Shown: piece by piece, positions 9,044-17,900 of the stretch
Numbering within the stretch: the stretch's first letter is position 1
Layout: each line of letters begins with the position of its first letter
Source of the DNA: Streptococcus parapneumoniae
Lineage (GTDB): Bacteria > Bacillota > Bacilli > Lactobacillales > Streptococcaceae
Reading direction: 5' to 3'
Length of the DNA stretch: 64,000 nucleotides
Assembly: GCF_037076355.1 (NCBI RefSeq)
Contig: NZ_AP026968.1
Span: 2,062,501-2,126,500 of the forward strand
The notes under the pieces: generated by a model
What the model was told of the DNA's origin: nothing
What the model saw: only the letters and a program-made list of their open reading frames with translations
Databases searched by the model: none
Position numbers and translations under genes: made by a program

Positions 9044-10582
9044 TTATTTGATTTTATAGACTTTAAACTCTGAGTAATCAGTCTTTACTTGTTGGTAATT
9101 TTCTTTTAAGAGTGTTTCCACTTCAGACCAGACTGGCACCTTATCATTCACCACAATCACCTTAGGTTGTTTTTCTTTCAAGTCATTAAGTAACTTATTC
9201 CGATTTTCCTCAGTTGCTGTATAGTGCATCGGAGACAAAATCGCCGATGGCGACAAGCGCTCACTCTTACGATAAAGAGTCGCAGTATCATCCCATGCAT
9301 AGATAGCATCTTCCGTACTTGTCTCCTCTTTCACCAAATCAGCAAGATGATTACGTTCTTGATAAGGTACCGGATAAAGGACAAACTTCATCAAAAAAGG
9401 AACAGACAAAAGATAGACAAGCCCTAAAACTGGCAGATATAGATTTCCTTTGAAAAAACGACTCCATAGACTAACTGGCGTTTCTCTTCGTCTTCGTCTA
9501 ACACTACGCCCCCTCTGTTGACTCTTAATATTGGTTACCAATAAAAGTAGGAAAACAGGGAAGACGACCATCAAATAAGAAGCGTGCAGAGGCTCTTGTG
9601 AAAAGAAAAGCAAAATCAAACCTAAAATTGTCACAAGACTTGCAGGAACCGAAATGACGTATAGTTTAGAGAGTTTGGATTGAAAGAAACCTAAAAAGAT
9701 ACAAACCACAAATCCCAAACCAAGGGACAACAAGCCATAAAAAGCCATATTCTCTAAAATTTTAGAAGTGAAATCAAAGCGAATACTGTCAATAGGATAA
9801 CGAATACCACTAATGGCATCCCCAAAACTTCCTGTTGCAACACTATAGTAGGCAGTTGGATAAAAGACAAGTGAAAAACCTAAAGTCACTGCAAGAAACT
9901 GATAAAATCCATGTGCAAAGCGTCTATGCCCAAGGTTAAAGACCAACAAGCCTAAACTCACTACAGCAATAAACAGGAGCGATGACAAGGGGGCAAAGAA
10001 AAATCCTCCCGCCAAAGCCAGCCCAATCCGTATAAATCCCTTATCATGGCTTGGATTGCTTAGATAAGCCGCAACTAAACTAAAGGCCGCGAATAAGAAA
10101 GGAAGCGCTAAAAGAGTCGCATAGCCTCCACCAAAAGCAAGACCTGTAACTAGCATGTAAAAAATAGTCACCACTTGTCCAGCTTGCTCTCCTTGCTCTG
10201 TCAAGGTATCCGCTGATCTAAAGAGGAAAAATCCTCCTGCTACCAAGGCTAACCACTCAAAGATGGCAAAGAAAAATCCGCCCTGAGTCACGTAAGTCAG
10301 CAAATAATAAAGCAAACCTTGACTTCCATAATAATCGCTGTAAATCTTCCCTGCCTGATGAAGCGCCCAACCTGCATAAAAATCCTGCACTTCTTGTGCA
10401 CTCATTAAATCGAGTAATAGCGGTACTCCTAGAGTTATCCCCGTTACAAGCGTACTCCATAGTAAAATTTTCACCAAAGGAAGACGACTTGATTCACGAT
10501 GATGCGATTCTTGTTCGATTTGGTATTCTAGAGGTTCACGATTCTCCTGATGAACTTCTTCTACTCTACCATACACACTCAT
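9044..10582 (-). CDS. polytopic membrane protein, Ccs4-like, competence-induced
   Basis: A 512-residue integral membrane protein with about ten hydrophobic segments, after a 35-residue hydrophilic N terminus rich in Glu. An Arg-rich stretch (RGRSVRRRRRETP) precedes the last membrane segment and the C-terminal soluble domain. Its place corresponds to the pneumococcal late competence gene ccs4. The start at MSVYGR is chosen for its AGGAG site; an upstream TTG in frame overlaps that site. A ComX-type promoter lies upstream of the preceding small ORF. Molecular function is unknown. Confidence 0.75.
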   Translation of the reverse strand: MSVYGRVEEVHQENREPLEYQIEQESHHRESSRLPLVKILLWSTLVTGITLGVPLLLDLMSAQEVQDFYAGWALHQAGKIYSDYYGSQGLLYYLLTYVTQGGFFFAIFEWLALVAGGFFLFRSADTLTEQGEQAGQVVTIFYMLVTGLAFGGGYATLLALPFLFAAFSLVAAYLSNPSHDKGFIRIGLALAGGFFFAPLSSLLFIAVVSLGLLVFNLGHRRFAHGFYQFLAVTLGFSLVFYPTAYYSVATGSFGDAISGIRYPIDSIRFDFTSKILENMAFYGLLSLGLGFVVCIFLGFFQSKLSKLYVISVPASLVTILGLILLFFSQEPLHASYLMVVFPVFLLLLVTNIKSQQRGRSVRRRRRETPVSLWSRFFKGNLYLPVLGLVYLLSVPFLMKFVLYPVPYQERNHLADLVKEETSTEDAIYAWDDTATLYRKSERLSPSAILSPMHYTATEENRNKLLNDLKEKQPKVIVVNDKVPVWSEVETLLKENYQQVKTDYSEFKVYKIK

Positions 10583-10618
10583 ATCGTTTCTCCTATTCAA
10601 TTTATCTGTCTTAGTATA

Positions 10619-10762
10619 TCAAAAAGTCCTAGGATTGTCAGCTTGCGATGGCTGTTTGAGTGATTTTTTGCATAGTTTCACAAAGATTTCAATTTCCCGA
10701 AAGCGGTGTAAATGCGTCTGTTTAAATGTCATGATATAGTTCAATTCTTTCTGGGTCAGCAT
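10619..10762 (-). CDS. 47-residue ORF in the competence operon
   Basis: A short ORF (MLTQKELNYIMTFKQTHLHR, then a basic C terminus) with a very good ribosome site AGGAGGAACG. It is 20 bases downstream of an exact ComX box and 36 bases upstream of the Ccs4-like gene, so the two are probably co-transcribed. No family was recognised. Its position suggests induction in competent cells. Confidence 0.65.
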   Translation of the reverse strand: MLTQKELNYIMTFKQTHLHRFREIEIFVKLCKKSLKQPSQADNPRTF

Positions 10763-10781
10763 CGTTCCTCCTATATCTTTC

Positions 10782-10789
10782 TATTCGTA
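10782..10789 (-). promoter_or_regulatory. ComX (SigX) cin-box
   Basis: The sequence TACGAATA on the minus strand is an exact match to the streptococcal ComX promoter element. It lies 20 bases before the start codon of the 47-residue ORF, with T-rich sequence on its upstream side. This predicts competence-specific transcription of 10762-9044. Confidence 0.85.
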
Positions 10790-10836
10790 AAAGGCAAGAA
10801 AAATAGGACTGGTTTGTGTCCTCAGTCCTAGATTTC

Positions 10837-12369
10837 TTATAAGATTGGAGCGAATAACTGGGCGATTTCTTTTACAAGTTTTTGATACCAGCTTGTTTTG
10901 ATAGAATGAGGATAGACTTCCTGAGAATCTGCAAATATATTTTGAAAATCTCGGGCTATTTCCATTATAGAAGGAGTTTTATAGAGTAAGACTGCATTTT
11001 CATAATGGTGTACCAAGCTTCGGTAGTCGAGATTGATTGTCCCCACCACCGCAAAATCTTCGTCTACCAACATCTGCTTACTATGAATAAAACCTGGACT
11101 ATACTCATAAATCCGAACTCCAGCAGAAAGAAGGTCTGGATAAGCCCCTCTTGTGACTAACTGAATGAACTTCTTATCTGGTATGTAAGGGGTGATAATC
11201 CGAACATCGACCCCTCTCATAGCAGCATTTTTGATTGTCTCTGTTAAATCATAGTCTATGATCAAATAAGGTGTCGTAATATAGACCGATTCCGTTGCTT
11301 GATTGATCAAACTCTGATAAACTTTTTTTCCTACCTGCGTTCGAAAAATTGGCTTGGGTCCACTCCCGTATGGAATGGTTAAACCGTCACTTGGGATAGA
11401 ATGATTTTCTAAATGATATTGATCAAAATCACTAATCTCTCCTCGATTGATGTACCAAGTGGTTAAAAACAAGCGTGTCAGGGCTTTTACTGCTAGTCCG
11501 TCCAAGCGAATTCCACTATCCTTCCAATAACCAAATCTCTCGACGTGGTTAATGTACTCATCTGCCAGATTGACCCCACCAGTATAGGCTATCTGACCAT
11601 CAACAATCAATATTTTTCTATGATCTCTGTTATTATAGGCCACTGTCAAACGAGGAATAACTTTATTGAATTTATGGGCCTCGATGCCCAGCTGACGAAG
11701 TCGATGTGCATAATCTCCTGTTAAAGTAGCCATACAGCCAATATCATCATAGAGCAGTTTAACTTCAATGCCTTGAGCGACCTTTTGCTCCAAGATTTCT
11801 AGAATACGATTCCACATCAAACCTTCTTCTATAATGTAATATTCCAAGAAGATAAATTTCTCAGCCTTTTTGAGATCTTCTACCATCTTTTTCCACATAG
11901 CTTCTCCGTTAGGAAAAAATGTAGAGGCAGTTTGATCATAGATATCGGCATTGGTATCCATACTCAATAAGGACTTGATGACGCCATATGCCGCCTTATC
12001 ACTTTCTTTTAATTCCTCTTTTAGTAACTGGCTATTTGCTTCTTGGAAATGCATGGAGCCTAGCTTCTTCAGTTGTTTGATTTCTTTTTTGGACAATCGC
12101 CTTTCACCAAACATCAGATAGAGCAAGGGGCCAAATACTGGCACAAAGGCTACTAATAACCAGGTCACCTTATTCTCAGGAGTCGTATTACGGTTGACTA
12201 TCGAAATGATTGTGATGATACTCAGTAGAATGAGGACAGTAATCCATAAAATGGGGGCCATGCGCCCTAAATAAAGAAAGAGACCAAAAACCAGACAAAG
12301 TTCAAGTAGCATAATCGAAAGACTAAAGCCATACTTGGACATCAATAATTGAAATTTTCTATATTTCAT
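10837..12369 (-). CDS. cls: cardiolipin synthase
   Basis: A 510-residue membrane enzyme that joins two phosphatidylglycerols into cardiolipin. Two N-terminal membrane segments are followed by two phospholipase D motifs, HRKILIVDG (near residue 250) and HSKQMLVDE (near residue 430). The ribosome site GGAGGGGATATG is good. It is transcribed away from the lipoprotein gene, on the minus strand, and is not obviously in an operon with its neighbours. Confidence 0.95.
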   Translation of the reverse strand: MKYRKFQLLMSKYGFSLSIMLLELCLVFGLFLYLGRMAPILWITVLILLSIITIISIVNRNTTPENKVTWLLVAFVPVFGPLLYLMFGERRLSKKEIKQLKKLGSMHFQEANSQLLKEELKESDKAAYGVIKSLLSMDTNADIYDQTASTFFPNGEAMWKKMVEDLKKAEKFIFLEYYIIEEGLMWNRILEILEQKVAQGIEVKLLYDDIGCMATLTGDYAHRLRQLGIEAHKFNKVIPRLTVAYNNRDHRKILIVDGQIAYTGGVNLADEYINHVERFGYWKDSGIRLDGLAVKALTRLFLTTWYINRGEISDFDQYHLENHSIPSDGLTIPYGSGPKPIFRTQVGKKVYQSLINQATESVYITTPYLIIDYDLTETIKNAAMRGVDVRIITPYIPDKKFIQLVTRGAYPDLLSAGVRIYEYSPGFIHSKQMLVDEDFAVVGTINLDYRSLVHHYENAVLLYKTPSIMEIARDFQNIFADSQEVYPHSIKTSWYQKLVKEIAQLFAPIL

Positions 12370-12474
12370 ATCCCCTCCTTGATATTTTGAACACTAAAAA
12401 CAGGTAATTGATACTAGTATAACTCAGGTATTCGGTAGAAGGCAAGTATTTATGATTATTTTCTAAGCAAAAGT

Positions 12475-12496
12475 AAAAAGGCTGAAAAATCCAGCC
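12475..12496 (-). terminator. terminator after the 12515 lipoprotein gene
   Basis: Minus strand: stem GGCTG-GATTTTT-CAGCC followed by TTTTTACTTTT. It lies 19 bases past the lipoprotein stop codon. Confidence 0.75.
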
Positions 12497-12514
12497 CTTC
12501 CTACTTGCATAGTC

Positions 12515-12985
12515 TTATTTAGTTAAAACGATTTGGTCCGATGGGTCTCTATCCATATCGTCTACGACGATTTGATTACCGTTTACAGTGTAAATTTTGA
12601 CATCATCGCCAATAATCATGCGTTGATTTGCTGCATCAAATGTGACCTGTTTGACCTTCTGATCCCCGTCAGATTCGAGCTCAGTCCATGTACCAGTCGT
12701 TCCAGTGACCACTAAAGTGATACGGTCTCCGTCATCTTGGCCTGTATAAGTCCCATCAATATCAGTCGGTTGAGCAACAGGTTGGTTCTGTACTGGAGCC
12801 GCTTGATTTTGATTACTTCCTGCATTTGCAGTATTGGTATTCTGTTGAGCAGGTTGTTGAGCAGGTTGTTGGACCTGCTGCTGAGCCACAGGCTGTTGAA
12901 CTGGTTGTGTTCTTTGGGAACAAGCAACTAGCAAAGATACACTCGCTAAAGAAACAATAGAAAGTGCTGCTGTTTTGAATGTCAT
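12515..12985 (-). CDS. secreted lipoprotein with a Gln/Pro-rich linker
   Basis: A 156-residue protein with a signal peptide and lipobox LLVAC (Cys about 22), then a low-complexity linker of repeated QQPxQQ units, then a C-terminal domain of about 80 residues (DIDGTYTGQDDGDRITLVV) that looks like a small beta-rich fold. The start at MTFKTAAL is chosen because an AAAGGA site is 9 bases upstream; the longer in-frame start lacks one. Function is unknown; family members are pneumococcal surface lipoproteins. Confidence 0.8.
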   Translation of the reverse strand: MTFKTAALSIVSLASVSLLVACSQRTQPVQQPVAQQQVQQPAQQPAQQNTNTANAGSNQNQAAPVQNQPVAQPTDIDGTYTGQDDGDRITLVVTGTTGTWTELESDGDQKVKQVTFDAANQRMIIGDDVKIYTVNGNQIVVDDMDRDPSDQIVLTK

Positions 12986-13073
12986 AATAAATGTCCTTTC
13001 TCTTGCCATGCTAGAGAAAAAGATTTTTCCTTAGTCAGCAATTCCCCTAGTATAACAAGTTCAAAAAAGGTGG

Positions 13074-14324
13074 TCAATTTATCTGCTCATACCCCAGTAT
13101 GTTGCTCCGTACTTCTGAGATAAAATAGAGAGACCCTGTAACAAACAACAAGTCCTTGGTATCGGCTCTTTCTTCAAAATCGCTAATAAATTCTCGGTAA
13201 GACGGAATCACATCGTAACCTATTACATCTGTCTCGTCCAAAGCCCCCTGATAGTCAAAGCCGGTCACCTTGAGTTCCACCTGAGGCAATTTTTCAGTCA
13301 GATAAGCCAACATCCCTTGATAATCCTTCCGTTTCAAGGCTCCAAAGAGGATTTGAGGACGATAACCTTCCTGCTCTTTTTCTTTGATAAACTCAACCAA
13401 GCGAGTCAAGGCAGGGAGGTTATGGGCACCGTCCAAGTATATCTGCGGACGAATATGCTCCAAGCGACCAGCCCAATGAGTCTTCTCCAAAGCCTGTCTT
13501 ACAACCTGCTCATTAACAACTTCCTTTCCTTCCCTCATAAAAAGAAGAAACGTTTGCAACGCCAAGGCCGCATTCTCCTGCTGATAAGCTCCTTCTAAGC
13601 CTATTTTCAACTGCGAAATATTTAGTAAAGAACTTGAAAAATCCCCATTCAGCATTGAAAAATCTTGACCTGCCTGATAAAGGTCAACAGTTAAAAATCC
13701 TGCTTTTTTCTGACAGACAAGCCTAGCTTCTGGAGCCAATTTCGCAATCACTGCCTTCTTACCAGCCTTGAAAATACCAGCCTTCTGCTCTGCGATTGCT
13801 TCCAGACTATCACCCAAGGTCTCCTGATGGTCGAGCCCGATGGAGGTGATGACAGCAAGCTCTCCGGTTACCACATTGGTCGTGTCAAGTAAGCCACCAA
13901 TTCCCACTTCTAGTAAAACCAAATCCACCTCTTGCTCCCTAAAATAGAGAAAAGCAATCAAGGTCAGCAATTCAAAAAAGGACAACTGATCATGGGTTTG
14001 CAGAAGCGTTTTCTCCATCTCCTTGACCTGCTCAGCCAAACGGATAAAGTCTGCGTCTGCTATCGGTTGCCCATTAATGCAGATTCGGTCATTGATAGAG
14101 ACGATATGAGGGGAGGTAAAGGTCGCGACTTTTTTACCATGCCCCATAAATAACTCCCTCATAAAAGCAATGGTAGATCCTTTCCCATTAGTCCCTGTTA
14201 CGTGGATAATAGGGTAAGACTGCTCGGGATTTCCTAACAAATCCACCGCTTGTTGCATTCGGTCCAAACCTGATCGAAAATTCAAACCAATCCGACTGTG
14301 AAGCCATTCTTCTACTTCAAACAT
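13074..14324 (-). CDS. folC: folylpolyglutamate synthase / dihydrofolate synthase
   Basis: A 416-residue Mur-ligase-fold enzyme that adds glutamate to folates. The P-loop GTNGKGST is at residues about 44-51, and the LLEVGIGGLLDTTN segment is near 118-131. The start MFEVEEWLHSR fits the family better than an ATG six bases upstream. Pneumococci carry two FolC-like genes; this is the one next to the lipoprotein gene, not the folate cluster copy. Confidence 0.93.
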   Translation of the reverse strand: MFEVEEWLHSRIGLNFRSGLDRMQQAVDLLGNPEQSYPIIHVTGTNGKGSTIAFMRELFMGHGKKVATFTSPHIVSINDRICINGQPIADADFIRLAEQVKEMEKTLLQTHDQLSFFELLTLIAFLYFREQEVDLVLLEVGIGGLLDTTNVVTGELAVITSIGLDHQETLGDSLEAIAEQKAGIFKAGKKAVIAKLAPEARLVCQKKAGFLTVDLYQAGQDFSMLNGDFSSSLLNISQLKIGLEGAYQQENAALALQTFLLFMREGKEVVNEQVVRQALEKTHWAGRLEHIRPQIYLDGAHNLPALTRLVEFIKEKEQEGYRPQILFGALKRKDYQGMLAYLTEKLPQVELKVTGFDYQGALDETDVIGYDVIPSYREFISDFEERADTKDLLFVTGSLYFISEVRSNILGYEQIN

Positions 14325-14380
14325 ACACATCTCCTTGACAAAAGTCCAATCAATTACCTAGCAAAATTCCGTAGATAACA

Positions 14381-14412
14381 AAAAACGAGGCCAGGATTTT
14401 CGTCCCGACCTC
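14381..14412 (-). terminator. terminator downstream of the ruvX-DUF1292 genes
   Basis: Minus strand: imperfect stem GAGGTCGGGA with TCCTGGCCTC, loop CGAAAA, followed by GTTTTTTG. The 14413-14555 stretch beside it shows nothing recognisable. Confidence 0.7.
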
Positions 14413-14555
14413 TTACCTGATTAGCTAATAACTAGCTACTATGAATGCTAACGTGGAGTAAAACACCACCCAGATTCACCAGCTCTCTTATTTAAAGGAA
14501 CTGGGATAAAAATGTTCACTGAACTGCCTGCGTTTCTAATTTCTAGCACAGGGCT

Positions 14556-14578
14556 AAAAACGTCCCCCGGACGTTTTT
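14556..14578. terminator. bidirectional hairpin at the end of the DUF1292 gene
   Basis: Perfect 10-base stem AAAAACGTCC/GGACGTTTTT with a CCC loop. It overlaps the stop codon of the gene at 14577-14882, so the last codon is part of the stem. Confidence 0.75.
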
Positions 14579-14882
14579 ACTCCTCCATAAAGCTGTTGAA
14601 GACTTCTTCAATCATGTTCCACTCGTCTTCTGAGTCTTCTGGGATTGGTTGCAATTCGCCTTCTGTTCCATCTTCGTTTTCGATGAATGAGTAAGCTTGG
14701 ATTTCAACTTGTCCGTCTTCGTCTTCTTCTGCGTTAACTGGTACTAGAAGAACATAGTTTTTACCAAATTCTTCTTTTCCATCAATCGTCAAAAGGATTT
14801 CAAACAAGGTTTCATTTCCTTGCTCATCTACTAGTGTGATTAGTTCACGTTCTTCGTGGTCGTGGTTATGATCGTGTGACAT
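14577..14882 (-). CDS. DUF1292 (YrzB-type) protein
   Basis: A 101-residue acidic protein, beginning with a His-rich stretch [20 protein letters not shown] that might bind metal. The family is common in Firmicutes next to ruvX and ireB, as here. Function is unknown. It lies 15 bases after ruvX and shares the operon ireB-ruvX-this gene. Confidence 0.9.
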   Translation of the reverse strand: MSHDHNHDHEERELITLVDEQGNETLFEILLTIDGKEEFGKNYVLLVPVNAEEDEDGQVEIQAYSFIENEDGTEGELQPIPEDSEDEWNMIEEVFNSFMEE

Positions 14883-14897
14883 AGCCTCTCCTTTATA

Positions 14898-15317
14898 TTA
14901 AAATTTTCTATCTAAATAATTTTGTAAAATCAGCTGAGCTGCTAACTTATCAATGACTTTCTTACGCTTGTTACGGCTAATATCTGCTTGTTCAATCAGC
15001 ATGCGCTCTGCGGCAACTGTTGTCAAGCGTTCATCCTGATAATCTACTGGTAAACCAAAAAGCTCTTCTAGCTTTGCTCCGTAGGCTTGACTAGCTTCCA
15101 CGCGCGGTCCACTTGTATTGTTCATGTTTTTAGGCAAACCCACTACAAATCGTTCCACCTTGTAAGCATCAACCAATTCCTTAACGCGGTCGAAACCAAA
15201 TTGACCTTGCTCCTCATTGATTTGGATGATTTCAAGCCCTTGAGCTGTAAAACCGAGCGGATCGCTAATCGCCACCCCTACCGTTTTTGAACCGACGTCC
15301 AATCCCATAATTCTCAT
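14898..15317 (-). CDS. ruvX: RuvX/YqgF putative Holliday junction resolvase
   Basis: A 139-residue RNase H-fold protein beginning [20 protein letters not shown], with the catalytic Asp in GLDVGS and the DERLTT motif near residue 98. The family acts in 16S rRNA 5' end processing and has been proposed as a Holliday junction resolvase. It is 3 bases after ireB. Confidence 0.95.
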   Translation of the reverse strand: MRIMGLDVGSKTVGVAISDPLGFTAQGLEIIQINEEQGQFGFDRVKELVDAYKVERFVVGLPKNMNNTSGPRVEASQAYGAKLEELFGLPVDYQDERLTTVAAERMLIEQADISRNKRKKVIDKLAAQLILQNYLDRKF

Positions 15318-15320
15318 AGG

Positions 15321-15587
15321 TTATAGATCGACTCCTTGTCCTTTAAGGTAGTAGCGGACCAATTCCTCAACGATTTCATCACGCTCATACTTACGGATTT
15401 GATTTCGTGCATTATTATAACGAGGAACGTAGGCAGGGTCTCCACTCAATACGTAACCTACGATTTGGTTAATCGGGTTGTAGCCCTTATCGTTCAACGA
15501 AGCATAGACATCAGTCAAAGTTTCGCTAATTTCTTTTTTATTGGAATCGTCCAATTTAAAACGTACTGTTTCTTCAGTAAATCCCAT
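15321..15587 (-). CDS. ireB: IreB-family regulatory phosphoprotein
   Basis: An 88-residue DUF965 protein ([20 protein letters not shown]). In Enterococcus, IreB is a substrate of the Ser/Thr kinase IreK and affects cephalosporin resistance. The Thr-rich N terminus where phosphorylation occurs (TEET) is present. It is the first gene of the ireB-ruvX-DUF1292 operon. The streptococcal role is inferred. Confidence 0.92.
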
Positions 15588-15673
15588 TCTAACACCCTCT
15601 TTCCTTAGAATAGTACCATTATAGCATAATTCCTTACGTTCTACAATTCAGGCAGTCTATTTATTTGGATTTT

Positions 15674-16243
15674 CTACTGTTCTGTCGCACCATTTGCCAA
15701 TCTGTCTGAAATATATTTGCTTGGTTCATTCTTCAAGAGATTTTCCAAGCCAATGTTCTTCAAATATTCTAACTGAGAAGCCTTCTTGACATCCAGAACT
15801 TGAAAATCAAAACTAGTCGTTGTTTGAAGTTCTGTTGCGCTCAATAGTTTTGTTTCAAGCTTAAATCCTGCTAATTTACGAGCTTCTACGATGGCCTCAT
15901 CCTTCTCCTCTGCCTCGAGAAGAGCTTTTTGAGTTTCTTCAACTCCATGTTGGTCGATATAGTTCTTCAACTCATCAGAAACTGGACGTTTTTGTTGAAT
16001 CGTTAAGCTCAAAAAAGTCTTGTCCTTATATGTAATGATTTGAGTTTGCTGGCTACCATCATCTGACTTGGGCAAGACCAAAGTCTTGGTTACAACTGTA
16101 TTCTTCTCGGCATTTTCAATAACTGGCAATGCCGACTGAAGCGTATCCTTTTCTGTTTTTGTAGCTGGTCCAGTTTCTTTTTTCTGTCCGCAGCCAACCA
16201 GGACAAAAAGGAAAGCTAGACTAACAAGAACTATTTTTTTCAT
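15674..16243 (-). CDS. DUF1307 (YehR-type) lipoprotein
   Basis: A 189-residue lipoprotein with signal peptide and lipobox LVGC (Cys 18). The mature part resembles the YehR/DUF1307 family, of unknown function. It is a single gene on the minus strand with an AAAGAAG-type ribosome site and no clear operon partner. Confidence 0.8.
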   Translation of the reverse strand: MKKIVLVSLAFLFVLVGCGQKKETGPATKTEKDTLQSALPVIENAEKNTVVTKTLVLPKSDDGSQQTQIITYKDKTFLSLTIQQKRPVSDELKNYIDQHGVEETQKALLEAEEKDEAIVEARKLAGFKLETKLLSATELQTTTSFDFQVLDVKKASQLEYLKNIGLENLLKNEPSKYISDRLANGATEQ

Positions 16244-16280
16244 TTCTTTCTTCTTTCTTTTTGAAATTAAAATAGAATAA

Positions 16281-16302
16281 GACTGGGAATTGCTCCCAGC
16301 CT
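16281..16302 (-). terminator. terminator after spxA
   Basis: Minus strand: stem GGCTGGGA with TCCCAGTC, GCAAT loop, followed by TTATTCTATTTT. It is just past the spxA stop. Confidence 0.65.
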
Positions 16303-16308
16303 TGATGT

Positions 16309-16707
16309 TTATAGAGCTGCACGCAAACGTGCTTCTGCATTTTCTACATTACGGACAGAGCGTGGTAGGAAGGCACGAATATCGTCTTCCTTATAGCCAA
16401 CTTGCAGGCGTTTTTCATCCACAAGGATTGGGCTCTTTAAAATTCTCGGTGTTTCCATAATCAGATTGAGGACTTCATTGACACTCAAATCTTCAATATC
16501 CACTCCAAGGGCTTTGGCATAGCGATTTTTAGATGAGACGATGCTGGCTATTCCGTTATCTGTTTTGGTCAGAATATCCAGTAATTCTTCTCGCGTAATT
16601 CCTTCTTTACCAAGGTTTTGTTCTTTATAACTTAACTGGTGGGCATTGAGCCAGGTTTTTGCTTTTTTACAACTAGTACAACTTGAGACTGTATAAATTT
16701 TAATCAT
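16309..16707 (-). CDS. spxA: Spx-family transcriptional regulator
   Basis: A 132-residue ArsC-fold protein that binds the RNA polymerase alpha subunit C-terminal domain to control redox and stress genes. The redox switch CTSC is at residues 10-13. Streptococci carry two Spx paralogues with different stress roles; which one this is cannot be settled from the sequence alone. Single gene with its own terminator. Confidence 0.93.
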   Translation of the reverse strand: MIKIYTVSSCTSCKKAKTWLNAHQLSYKEQNLGKEGITREELLDILTKTDNGIASIVSSKNRYAKALGVDIEDLSVNEVLNLIMETPRILKSPILVDEKRLQVGYKEDDIRAFLPRSVRNVENAEARLRAAL

Positions 16708-16838
16708 GTACCTACCCCTTTCGCTACATGTTACTATCAGTTTAGTCTATTATACCATAAAAAACATCCGACTTGCGACCTATTTTTAAATTTTTTTGAC
16801 TTTTTTCGTCATTTTCGTACTTTTTTCTTGACAAATAA

Positions 16839-17900
16839 CTAAATGACTATCAACTCTTTTGGAGCTAGGGTCAATAATTCACAACCTGTCTCCGTAATCA
16901 GGATATCATCCTCGATACGAACGCCATATTTACCTTCGATATAGATACCTGGTTCATCGGTTAAGGCCATACCTGCCTTAATAGTTTCTGTAGAAGTTTG
17001 GCTAAAGTAAGGCTCTTCATGGATATCCAGTCCAATACCGTGTCCAATACCGTGGGTAAAGTAGTCGCCATAGCCTGCCTCGATGATAATATCACGAGGA
17101 ATTTTGTCAAAGTCACGGAAACCTAAGCCAGCCTTAGCCTGATCAATCAAGGCTTGGTTGGCTTTCAAAACCGTATTGTAAATCTCTGCTTGCTCGTCGC
17201 TAACATGCCCTAGATAGATAGTCCGTGTCATATCACTGACATAGTGGTCATAAAGGCAACCGAAGTCCATTGTAATGGCTTCTCCTAGCTCCACTGGTTT
17301 GTGCATAGGATGGGCATGGGGTTTGGAAGAGTTGATACCGCTAGCTAGAATGGTGTCAAAAGACAAGCCAGATGCTCCCAACTCACGCATGCGGAAGTCA
17401 AGGAAGTTGGCAATCTCAATTTCAGTCTTTCCTGGTTTGATAAAGTCAAGTGCATCGCGGAAAGCTTGGTCTGAGATAGAACAAGCTTTGCGAATAGCTG
17501 CAATCTCCACTTCATCCTTAATCATTCGAAGACCTTCAACAAATTGAGTTTGTGGAAGCAAGTCAATTCCTTCAAAGGCTGCCTGCATACGGTGATAATA
17601 AGAGACTGAAATCTCGTCCTCAAAACCGATTCGAGACAAGCCCATGTCCTTAACAATACCCGCAATGACAGCCAATTCATCACGGTCTGCTACGATTTCA
17701 AAACCACTGGTTTCTTGCTTGGCTGCAATGATATAGCGAGAGTCTGTCACCAAGACCTGACGATCACGGCTGATAAAGACTGTTCCGTTTGAGCCCCAAA
17801 AACCAGTCAAATAATAGACGTTTTTAAGGTTATTGATGATGATGCCATCTAGTTCTTTTTCTTGCATTTTAGCTAGAAATGCTTGTACACGTTTATTCAT
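16839..17900 (-). CDS. pepP: M24 family Xaa-Pro peptidase
   Basis: A 353-residue metallopeptidase of the creatinase/aminopeptidase P fold. The N-terminal domain is followed by the metal ligands: DFG and the SDMTRT aspartates, the HGIGHGIG histidine, and the two glutamates in DEPGIYIEG and RIEDD. It removes residues before proline. Its start overlaps the uvrA stop by 8 bases, so the two are coupled. Exact substrate (dipeptidase or aminopeptidase) is not settled. Confidence 0.93.
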   Translation of the reverse strand: MNKRVQAFLAKMQEKELDGIIINNLKNVYYLTGFWGSNGTVFISRDRQVLVTDSRYIIAAKQETSGFEIVADRDELAVIAGIVKDMGLSRIGFEDEISVSYYHRMQAAFEGIDLLPQTQFVEGLRMIKDEVEIAAIRKACSISDQAFRDALDFIKPGKTEIEIANFLDFRMRELGASGLSFDTILASGINSSKPHAHPMHKPVELGEAITMDFGCLYDHYVSDMTRTIYLGHVSDEQAEIYNTVLKANQALIDQAKAGLGFRDFDKIPRDIIIEAGYGDYFTHGIGHGIGLDIHEEPYFSQTSTETIKAGMALTDEPGIYIEGKYGVRIEDDILITETGCELLTLAPKELIVI

